Made by a program: the position numbers and the translations under genes | Shown here: positions 36,418 through 45,951 of the stretch, in pieces | Layout of the letters: the number at the start of each line of letters is the position of its first letter | How positions within the stretch are numbered: the stretch's first letter is position 1 | Notes under the pieces: generated by a model | What the model was told of the DNA's origin: nothing | The model's input: only the letters and a program-made list of their open reading frames with translations | The model's database searches: none | Origin: Papilionanthe hookeriana x Papilionanthe teres | Taxonomy: Eukaryota > Streptophyta > Magnoliopsida > Asparagales > Orchidaceae | Assembly: GCA_022702705.1 (NCBI GenBank) | Contig: CM040423.1 | Span: 113,207,738 to 113,271,737, forward strand | DNA: 64,000 bases | Reading direction: 5' to 3'

Positions 36418-37907
36418 TCACAGCTCGTATGGCCGGAGACTGTCAAATTCTGGATCTGGCTGAAAGTGGTAAGGCCTTTTTCTGTCGTCCATTCTTCTAA
36501 AAGTAACTGAGATCCGCTCCACAGGAACTCCTGGAATGCAATGCTTCACAACGTCTGCTCCGTTTCCTTTCAACACCAGGACGAACCTACCGGTAGTGGT
36601 CTCTCCACCGGCTCTCGAAACTCACCGGGGCCTGCAATCCGGAGGTCAGATTCGAACATGATGTTGCATTGGTTGATGAATGACACTATGCAGAAGGGTC
36701 TAACAAAGTCATGATGGTCTATATGTGAAGGTATGCAGTCGCCTTCCTTGTAGATGTTAATAATGCAGCTTTTGGGTATGCAATCTGCAGGCAATACCCT
36801 CCACGTTATCATCCTTATCACCATTCTCTTAATGATTCTTGGCATCGGATCCACCTCACTGCGATGGAGTATCCCTGGTGGATTTCCTTTTCTGTCTATG
36901 GCAAAATTGTAGCAACATCCGCATTGGATTGTAACTCTTCCTTTTCCTGGCATCCATCTTCGGGGTTCTGAATAGGCCTTTTCTCCCAGGCGGCCAGCTC
37001 GACCCAATTTCTATAATTTGAGGATGCAGTCTACAATTTGTTGTTGCTCGTAATCTGAGAATACATTTGTATGCAGCTCGAGGCCGTCTAAAATGTTGAC
37101 CCTCTTGTCTCCAATTCTTTCAAAGTATTCAAAGGTTTTCTTCTCAACTAGTTGCATTTTCTCCAACTTGTATTCCAGGATTATCTGAAGTCCTCGGTGT
37201 CTAGTAACATACTTCGGGATGTATGGCTCAGCCCCAGCAGCACGTTCGTCTGTATGTCTCGGCTCCTCGGGGATAGTCTCTGTAGGGACATCCTCCGGGG
37301 TTGCTTTCGCAACAAGACTCTTTGGATCCGGTACATCTGCTCGGCGTTGAGGTACTGACTCTATTTCTGCTTTTCTTGGTACTTCTTTTATCTGTTCCGA
37401 CTTTCTTGGAGTTGACATTCTTCTTTCTGGTTCCTGATGAACCGGTCTCCTTGGAGCACTTGCACTAACGGTATCCACTATCTGTTTATGTTGATCTTCT
37501 GCTAACTTGGTCAACATTTTGCGAATGCGACGATTCTTATTTCTTTTCTGGGTAGCAGTGAGAGTAGCTCTCCTTACCCCTTGAATTTCTGCGGGCGCGG
37601 CGCTGACAAGCCTACCCTCTGCTGTGGCAACCACGGACTTAACTTTCTTATCTTGTCTGGTTGCATGAGCGGCGTTTGCTTTTCTCTTCTTGCTGCTGGA
37701 TTGGTGGTGTGGGCCACCCATTTTCGTCACTGTCTGGCTGTGAAGTTCTTCTCAATCAACTGGGATCCAATCATTTTCTTCGTATTGTAAGCCGGCTGGT
37801 GTGAATTCTGAGTCAATCTCTATCACTGCTCCATCCCTCACCCTCTTTTCATCAAGTGCTAGACTCATGCCATTTCTAAAGTTTAGAACCAACCGCCCGT
37901 TCGACAT
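36418..37907 (-). pseudogene. Retrotransposon-borne AlkB-like dioxygenase, ALKBH9/10 type (minus copy)
   Basis: About 496 codons. The start MSNGRLVLNF is open, in frame, and preceded by TTTTCTTCGCAG. Residues 1-130 resemble the element's gag N-terminus (see findings). Residues about 130-230 are a charged linker. From about 275 an AlkB domain follows: VFSDYEQQQIVD, then GKGRVTIQCGCCYNF, NPPGI, and INIYKEGDCIPSHIDHHDF. The iron ligands H395 and D397 are at 36717-36725 and the distal His at 36541-36543 (KHCIPG). The 2OG-binding RISVTFRRM is near 36500. Plant proteins of this type demethylate N6-methyladenosine in RNA. Three lesions are visible: TGA at codon 52 (37752-37754, CGA to TGA), TAG at codon 299 (37011-37013, CAG to TAG), and a one-base deletion near 36575. 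Otherwise the frame is intact. Confidence 0.88.
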
Positions 37908-37911
37908 TTCC

Positions 37912-37913
37912 CT
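37912..37913 (-). promoter_or_regulatory. Candidate splice acceptor before the AlkB ORF
   Basis: The minus strand reads CCTTGTTTTCTTCGCAG|GGAAATG. The tract and the CAG are conserved at 54344-54360 in the plus copy. Confidence 0.5.
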
Positions 37914-37914
37914 G

Positions 37915-38189
37915 CGAAGAAAACAAGGAAAGGATCAGGGGTTGTACTAAGAACAAGAAGAATAAGAAAAACTTTTAAAAATTCTTATTCACTTTTTTTA
38001 AATTTAAAGAAAGTAGGAAAAGATGAGAAAATATCAGGAATGAATGGATTTAAAAGGAATGATTGACATTTTATTATTAAGATTTCCCATGTTTTCTTTT
38101 TAACATTTTCGTTGATGAGATTTTTTTATCATCCATTTTATTTTGTTTTGGGTTCGGACCCAGTCCCAAAGTGATTACTTCACCCGTGT
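37915..38189 (-). other. Integrase-AlkB intergenic region, truncated
   Basis: On the minus strand this matches 54075-54360, including 'acacgggtgaag..atcac' and 'ggtccgaacccaaaa'. It stops abruptly at 38189, where the plus-strand LTR begins. The integrase that should come next is therefore expected beyond the right edge of the window. Confidence 0.8.
38185..38189. repeat. Predicted left target site duplication CGTGT
   Basis: The five bases before the LTR start at 38190. The partner should follow the LTR end at about 64706, outside the window. Confidence 0.5.
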
Positions 38190-38759
38190 TGTTGAGCTCA
38201 TTTTTTATGAGGTCTTCTCTTCTCTCTTTAATGTTTAGGATCTAGTCGTAGGCTTTTCCTTTGACTATCTTAGAGGACTAGAATTGGGACGCATCCCTTA
38301 GAAATTTGAACCACTTCTTGCCTCCCTGCAAACCCCACAAGCTTGATTGTAGACCCCTAATCACCTAGAGGGTTGAAATCAAATGTGAAGGTTTAAAGGA
38401 TGAGTTCCCTATAGGACTCTTTGGCCTTAGGACCACCCCAGGTGGCTTGGTCCAGTGAGGGTTGACTTACACACTCACTACACTCATACTCTACACTCTC
38501 ACACACACAATCCAAATCCTAAAACCACACACATACCCAACTTGGCTCCTTGACTCATGTAGGTAATTCATATGGATGGACCTTAACCCCTCAGCCCTCG
38601 GCTAAGAGGGTTAGGAACAACATAGTGAATGCCTCAAATGAGTCCTCTCATGGCTCATATAGGCTTAACATGGCTTCATGGCTCAACCAAAGTGCTTCCA
38701 TTTCACTCATATTTTATCAATCTTCTTTATTCCAAAATTTTTAATTTTTGACCCCGCGA

Positions 38760-39760
38760 TCCTACACCCATCAAACCTACTAAAAGCCTTTAAAATTGCC
38801 CAAATCCTCCAAAATTTCCAAATCACCCAAAATTCCCCAAAATTAACCTTGAACATTTCCTCACCAATCAAATTGATTATCCATAGCCAGAAATACCAAA
38901 AATTCCAAAAATACCCCCCAATACCCTCCAAATACCCAAAATGCCCCTCTTAGCCAAAAATCCAAAAATTCCAAAAATTCCCAGAAAATTCCAGAAAATT
39001 CCAAATATTCCTAATTTCATTTTGTCCAACTACACCATGGGCCAATTTTGTCAATTTACCCCACTTTTACCAAACCCCCAATTTAGCCCATTCTTAACCC
39101 AAGTGAACCCAATGTCAAACCAAATCTACCCAATTGACCCCAATTTTGGTCCAATTCAATTTTAAACATCAATTTAATATTCAAAATATCAATATAGACC
39201 AAATCCGAGTCCAATTTGATTGACATTTGAATCCAATTTCACTTTTGACCTTAAAGCCCAATTTGGACCCATGACCCAAACTTAGCCCAAACCAAACCAA
39301 TTCAACTCCAATTGACCCCAAACCTTTTCTAAACCTTCCCTAACATCCCCACAAACAAAATACTAACATAATTTGCCCAAGATTTGGACCCAAACCCCAC
39401 TCAAATTCAACCAAAAACCAAAAAGCCCAATATTGACCTAAACCCAAATCCAACCCAATTCAAGCCCAAATCACCTCAAATTTATTTCAAATCACTCATG
39501 ACACATCCCTAAACCAAACCCAACAATTATTTGGCCCAAGCCTTTACCAAACCTCCATCCTAAAATCCATTTTTAAAATCCAAAAAGCCCACTTCCCTAA
39601 ACCATTTTAAAAGCCCATCTTCACTAAATTTCAAAGGCCCAAACTTCATGCTAAAGCCCATATGACATTCTTTTCATCACCCCATTAATTGATATCATCC
39701 CTTAAGTCCTAAATCAATCATCAAATAACCCTAAATTAGGCCTCATGCCAAAATCACCCA
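38760..39760 (+). repeat. C/A-rich, G-poor block in U3
   Basis: Irregular CCCAA/CCCAAAT repetition with strong strand asymmetry. The template strand carries many GGG runs. Confidence 0.85.
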
Positions 39761-40392
39761 TAAGTCCCAAAAATTCAAAACCTTCTTTCATGTAAATGAC
39801 CAAGCTTTGTCCCAAGCCACATGGAGCCATGAGCAAGCCATTTACAAGCCATATGAAGCCATGGAAGGTTTGACATGTGACCAAGCCATTAATGGAAAAA
39901 GGAGGGCCCCCTTTCCTAATCCTTCATTAAGCTTTTTTAACCATAACCATGTCACACACTAAACCAAGTTTAGCCACCTCACCATGGATGGAGACTTCAC
40001 CACTCCATGACAACTGACCTAACCGATCCCCCGGCCCAAAATCGGACCATGGGAAGGTGAACCAAGCCCAAATACATGGGTTGACCAAATTGAACACAAA
40101 ATGAGCCTTCCCCCATTCCATTTCAATTCAAGCCCTTTACACATGGCCAACTCCAATTGACTTCACCATTGCCAAGCCCTGACCTCACTGGTCAAGATTG
40201 TGACCCGACCTCGGTCGGCCGCCCACCACGATCGCCGGAAAACCCCATGTTCGAGACCTCGGGAGGAGCCAAAGTTTGAAATTCCCACCCGCCGAGCCGC
40301 CCCATGCCCAATGGCCACCATAGCCGTTCTTCCCTCGACCTAAGCAAGTCGATCCCAAGCCCTAACTCCCCCGGAGGCCCTCCGACCATGCC

Positions 40393-40399
40393 TATTTAA
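40393..40399 (+). promoter_or_regulatory. TATA-like box of the 5' LTR
   Basis: TATTTAA in 'cctatttaagcaccacctcc', kept in the three younger LTRs (also 59691 and 32021). It is the best promoter candidate for the element. Confidence 0.5.
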
Positions 40400-40821
40400 G
40401 CACCACCTCCTCTCGGCCAAGAGGGGTGCTGAACCAAAACTTACTGAAACCCTGCCAAAATCATCCTAGACCACTCTCTACACATAGAGAACTTGATCCC
40501 CACTGAAATCCCCTTGCCATTTCCTCTGTGAGCTCAATTTCAGAGTGGAAATCCAAGCTCAAAACCAGGACACTTCACCACAGTGAGCCAATCTCCAAAT
40601 TGATTGGTCCTACACCTTCACCAGACCAAGAGGAGAAGTTTCCCAGCAAAAGCCCCCTCACTAGGCCAGCCATTGCTCCCAGCCTCCAAGCTTTGTGATC
40701 GGCTGTGGTCGAAATCATACCTAGACAATTCACCAGGCCAAGGGACTTCATCTGGAGCTTGCTTGGACCCAATCGAACGTGACACAACCCTCAGATTGAA
40801 GCTTCACTTCTCTGAGCAAAG

Positions 40822-40823
40822 GT
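40822..40823 (+). promoter_or_regulatory. Candidate splice donor in 5' LTR
   Basis: CAAAG|GTGTGG here; CAAAG|GTATGG in the 3' LTR (60122). It lies about 400 bases downstream of the presumed transcript start. Confidence 0.4.
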
Positions 40824-40975
40824 GTGGACTCACTCTTCTTCCCGAGCTTACAGAGATTCTCCATTTAGTTTAAGTTAATTTCAATGCATGTTTACCGTAT
40901 GGATGTGTTCGTCTCTTCAAGACGAATCCATAGAGCATAAGAACACGAAAATCCGTTGAGAATCGAGTGAGAAAT

Positions 40976-41215
40976 TAGGGTTAGAAGGTCGATGGTCACG
41001 GGTTCGCACCAGTCGTAGACGATGACTGGGAACCGTTGGATCGTGCGTGTATCGGATGGACGGCTCTGATCGCGTCGGACCAGAAGATGTTATGTGAAAG
41101 GCGGGTCCTGGGACAGCTGAGTCAGATGGCGGCGCCGAATCAGGAGACGACGCGTGGAGCTTCCGGGCTACCGAGGTTGATGCGGCGCCGCGTGGATAAG
41201 TAGGAAAATAGGGAT
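40976..41215. other. GC-rich block in 5' LTR
   Basis: A CpG-dense island of about 240 bp containing 'ccgttggatcg', 'cggatggacggct' and several CG palindromic words. It stands alone in AT-rich DNA and is conserved in all four LTRs. It could be a transcriptional or RNA-structural element. Confidence 0.7.
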
Positions 41216-42959
41216 TTTTCTTATTTATTAAATCCCAGAACTTCAAAAATCCATAACTTTGTGTAGAAAAATCCTAAAAATAAAATAAAAATACGCTCTT
41301 ACTCAGTGAACAGAGGAGAATAATGTGGAAAAGAAATCAAGTAATTTCATTAAGTATTTTATTTTTAATGATTTATTTACTCTCCGCATTGTTTGAATTC
41401 TCCACGCATATAGGAAACTCACCATGGCATGAGACCATAGGGCTTTTGAAGCCTCTAAACTTAGGAACATTCCCTGAATTTTCCAAGGTCAGAGGCCATC
41501 CCTATGAGAAGTTATTGATTTTTCAAGTTCATGTTACTATTTTGAGTATTTTAATTCCAATAATTAGCATGTTGAGAAATAAATTCTAGGAAAATTTGGT
41601 GATGTTTCTTGTGACCAGAGGGACCTAGGAAAAATAAGTTTTGAGTTAATTCACTTTGAACAACCCTAATTGGCCTAAATACCCAAATTGAACTTTAATT
41701 AATTAGGGTTAACCATTCATCAAATTAACTTAAAAAATTTCTCCACTGTCCCCTAGGGATAGGAGAACACGACATAAAAATTTGAAACAATTTGGACTTG
41801 ATTAACTCCACTAAATGGGTTGATTAAGTCTCTTAAGCAAAAATAGGTAAAATTAAACTTTAAAAATTCATAACTCACAAAATACTTTTCAAAACTTCAC
41901 AAAAATGGTTTTGGAGCCTCTCTGATATCAGAGGAATTTAGGAAAATTAAAATTGTAATTTTCTAAAAAAGTTGATTTTTATCATTATTTTAATATTTTT
42001 AATAATTAAAAAATAATAAAAATCATAAAAATATTAAAAATCACCAAAATGTCACATTTTGAATTATAATCATTTAGGAACAAACCAAGTATTTTTCTTA
42101 AGCCCCTAGGGTAAGATATTGAATTTTAAAGGCTTAATGTAATTTTAATATTAAAAAAATGTATTTTTCCAACCTTCTCACCAAAATAATTCTAATAAAT
42201 CAAAGAAAAAATTAGAAAAATATAAAATGTATTTCTCTGGACTCCTTGAGGTCAGAGAGATTTAAGAAAAATATAAAATCCATTTTCAACTTTAATTTTA
42301 TTTTAAAATTAATTAATACTCCAAAACTCAGAATAATTCTAATAAATAAAATATAATTCAAAAAATCACCAAAATTAGTCTAAATAGTCCTCTGGTCATT
42401 ACGAGTGCCCCATAATTTTCTTAAGGACATAAAAATTCTCTGTCATCTTATTGAATTTTCCTTGGAAATCCCTATTTTCTACAAAAAATAATTATATAAA
42501 TAAATTAAATATAGAAAAATCATATTTTCTCCTCTAATGTCTTAATTGACATGTGAGTGAAGCCACATAAAAATTTAAAATTCATTTAAGCTCAATTTAG
42601 TGAGTTATGGAATTATTAAGCTTGAAGAGCAAAATGGTAATTAAAATTTTAACCCTTAATTAAAACTTTAGGCTTAATAAAATGAGAAAGTAAAATATTT
42701 GATTCTAATCTGATTTGGATGATTGAAATTTAAATAATTAAAGGATAGAGACCCATCAATCATTTTTAAGATTAATTAGAGTAAACTTAAATCATTTAAT
42801 TAATGAAATTTGGAAGATTAATAAAAATTGAAATTATTAAAATAGGGGTATTATTAAGAAGACATTTGTTCTCTAATTTAAGAATCCCTAAATTAATCAC
42901 CTCAATAATATTTAATTCCTAATTAAAATGATAATTCAAACTCAAAATTTAAAATACTA

Positions 42960-43325
42960 AAAGACTTAATCATTAAATTAAATTAAAATTAAAACATTTA
43001 AATTAAATCCTTCCAAAATTTCAATTAAATTAATACTTTAACAATTAAATTAAATTATCTTTAAAACATAAAAAATAAAATATTAAATTAAAATTAAAAT
43101 AAAATTAAATTTAAATTTAAATTAAATTAAAATTTAAATTAAATTAAGTTAAATTAAAACATATTAAATTAAATTAAATTAAATAAAAAATAAAATCAAA
43201 TTAAAATAAAATTTAAATTAAATTAAAATTAAAAAATTAAATTAAATTAAAATTAATAATAAACCAAATTAAATTAAATTAAATTAAATTAAATTAAATT
43301 GAATTAAATATAACATCACCTAAGA
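42960..43325. repeat. TTAAA-type low-complexity block
   Basis: About 360 bp made almost only of TTAAA, AAATT and AATTA words with hardly any G or C. The duplicate is at 62265-62620. Confidence 0.9.
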
Positions 43326-44526
43326 CATAAAGAATTCAAAATAAATCTAAAACAACTTGAACACTATTCCAAACTTAAACCCATTAATTAAAATTAAATT
43401 AAATCACAAATCACTTAAACATCAATTTGCCCTCAAAAGCTCTTTTTGTCATAACTCCTAAACAGAGTATTAAGTGAAGTGTTACTTCACTTATAGGATA
43501 TTCAAATGTCCTAATTCACTGAGCAAGATAACAAAACTTAAACTCCTCGATGATTAATTCACTTGTATAATTAAACTCTCTTGGACTTAAAACAATCCTA
43601 GAGGTGTTGAAAAGATGTTTAAGACTCGTCTTAAGCACTTCCTCAATATGATAGGATATTTATAAGAACAATTGAACTTAATTGTTCTTTGATGAAGAAA
43701 ATCGTCCTTAAACCAAAACACAAGAACCTAGACGTCATAGGAAATGACTAGCTATAGGATTAGGACTTTGGTAGACAACCAAAACATTTCCCTTAGCTTT
43801 ACCTAGGTACTTGTTAGTATATTGAAATGCCTTAACATGAATTTTAAGTGCAGCTTGGGATGACGGGAAGACCCTCCAGGTACGCTTTTATTTTATTGCA
43901 ATTTACATTATTGCAAATGCACTTTACTTTTCTTGCATGGTAGATAACTCGTTGCATGAAAACCAAAACCTTTAGGATAGTCCCTAAACCGAAACCAAAA
44001 CTAAATTAAAAATCACCGCAAGATAAAATTCACCGCCACAACATTTCAAAATATAAAACAACTCAAAATTTAATCACAAACAGAACACAAAACTATAATT
44101 GCAACTAAATTAAAACGTGTCGTTGAATGATCGAAAATACCTCGGATGATGTAACCCATGTGTTGCTAACGGGATTTCCCACGGTCTAAATGAAAGTGTG
44201 GAACTCATTCAGTTGAGTTTACCAAATTCATATGGATTAAGTGAATTCGATGAAAATAACGGTGCCGGGATGACGGAACCGTGGGATCTTAATCGGTTCA
44301 GTTTAATCAAACTTTATGATTTGTTTTAATTAAAATATTAAAAAAACACTTGGATTTTAAGATTCTCTCTAAACCAAAACACTTCTCTCATCTCCTGATT
44401 TATGACTTCTAAAACTAAACCTCTGCAACAATAAGGAGCTCGGAGCATGGTGGGCTGCACGGCCATCGTCATCGCAGAAACTCGGATCTACTTCAACAAA
44501 ACATTCTTAGAATTAAATAACCAAGC

Positions 44527-44715
44527 CATAGGACTTCGAGGTGGTTTGCCTAGTGCAACATAAATCCTCAACTCTTCGTTAGGCATTTGCACAATCATGT
44601 CATGTAAATTAAGCCCTAACCGGTCTTAGGACTCCGAGGTAGTCGTTCGGTACGACATAAAACCTCACATCTTCTAGGCTGATTGTATGATTATGTCATA
44701 CGAATATAAGTCCTA
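44527..44715. repeat. Imperfect tandem duplication inside the LTR
   Basis: Two units of about 100 bp: 'ataggacttcgaggtggtt..acataaatcctca..atcatgtca' and 'ttaggactccgaggtagtc..acataaaacctca..attatgtca'. Both are also present in the minus-strand LTR (28150-28345). Only one is apparent in the older LTR (about 9400). Confidence 0.7.
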
Positions 44716-45427
44716 ATTAGCTAAAATTGGCAAGATTGATATATCAGGTAATATTAGGATTTTCCCAAATCTAAGCCAAACAATAGGATAGTTTGTGAAG
44801 TTGCCAAGATTCCTCTTGGATCCTCAGCTTCTCCTACTTCTCTTCCTTTGGACTCCTAAAATAAATTGTTCCAAATTTTGAGTCATTCCCTTTTGAATTT
44901 CCAAAATCCAATCCTTTGAAAACCTTAAACTTTGAAATTCTTGAGAGCAAAACCACTGATCATTATTGAGAGTTTTCTTAAATGACTCCCGTCATTTAAG
45001 ATGTAATTAACTATAGGGGGTTGCCCTTCTAGGGAAGTTTAAGAACCCAGGTAATATAAACCCTGCTTAATTCATTTATATTAAGCAGGGGAACTTGTCG
45101 GCTTATAAAATTGGTTCGCAGACCAAACGGATGTCACAAATCTCCTAGTTTATTTAATCGAGCCCCATCATCAAGCAATGTGTCTATTCTTCGGGATAGA
45201 TACACGGTTTGTGGTGCGGTGCTCGTTTATATAAACTATTTGGGATGTGAGATAGGTTTGATTTCATATCTTAAAATTTTTAAACTTAAAATTACTTTCA
45301 AAATCAAATGTTATCTTTTAAACTATATATTTAAATTAAATTTAAAATCTAAAATTTACAGACAATTTCTGTTAGGCGACCCCTTTTCAAAATAAAACAC
45401 CAAACCTAAAAATATACCGACAACTTT

Positions 45428-45445
45428 TGGCGACTCCGCTGGGGA
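45428..45445 (+). other. Primer-binding site of the plus-strand Tat element
   Basis: TGGCGACTCCGCTGGGGA, 5 bases after the LTR end. Tat/Ogre-type elements have a site of this kind (tRNA-Arg is the candidate primer, to be tested). It fixes the 5' LTR border. Confidence 0.9.
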
Positions 45446-45951
45446 CAAGTTCCTCTCTCCATTTTAATCAGATGGTTTTGCTTTCGTAAATCGGTAGTGA
45501 GCCCATGCCCCTAGTGGGCCAAACTACCATTCTTCCGCTGGAATACCCCGTTCATTTCTGCCTTGAACGAGTATAGCCAACTCCTCTTGGATTTAGGAGC
45601 CACTGTTTAGACACCCCTAAATGGAGAGGTTCCGAGATCCTTTTACCTCTTTTCTGAGGTGGGGTGGACCCCCAATAGGTGTTAGTTTAGGAGCGGTCCT
45701 TCGAGTCGAGAAGTCCTGCATAAGACTTTCTCTTCTTTTCCAATTCTGAATCGATTCCTTACCTTCTCTACGCCTTTGAGCATTCCGTTCCTAATAAACA
45801 AACCCTCTAATGAATGACTCTTTTAACAAATAACTCCTTTTTATAAATACATGAACAAAAATGTGTTCGGACTCTTTTCAATTCCATTCTTTTCGTCCTA
45901 ATGAGAAGAAGAAAAACTTGGGACTGACAATCAGAATCTACCTTACAGAAG
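45446..45951 (+). other. 5' leader of the plus-strand Tat element
   Basis: Non-coding, about 500 bases. It contains a 17-base segment (45666-45682) complementary to the G-tract region at 57453-57470. It ends with TCTACCTTACAG, four bases before the gag ATG, a possible splice acceptor. Confidence 0.7.

Larger units (their letters stand above)
38190..45422 (+). mobile_element. 5' LTR (7.2 kb) of the plus-strand AlkB-carrying Tat element
   Basis: It starts TGTTGAGCTC and ends CCGACA, followed 5 bases later by a primer site. It aligns from start to 44695 with 57474-64000, with only about 20 bases net length difference. In hand-compared stretches I saw about 4-6% mismatches. The inferred layout is U3 up to the TATTTAA at 40393, a transcript start near 40425, then about 5 kb of R plus U5. 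At 7.2 kb this is very long for a plant LTR. It interrupts the minus-strand element of the same family. Confidence 0.93.

Noticed and set aside
38760..39760. Interstitial telomere repeat (CCCTAAA-like)
   Set aside because: The words are irregular CCCAA/CCCAAAT, not the plant telomere heptamer, and the block is confined to the LTR U3.
40604..40873. 89-codon ORF conserved in the two LTRs (also 59904-60173)
   Set aside because: Conservation follows from LTR identity. It is not kept as an ORF in the older copy, and it spans the donor-like site.
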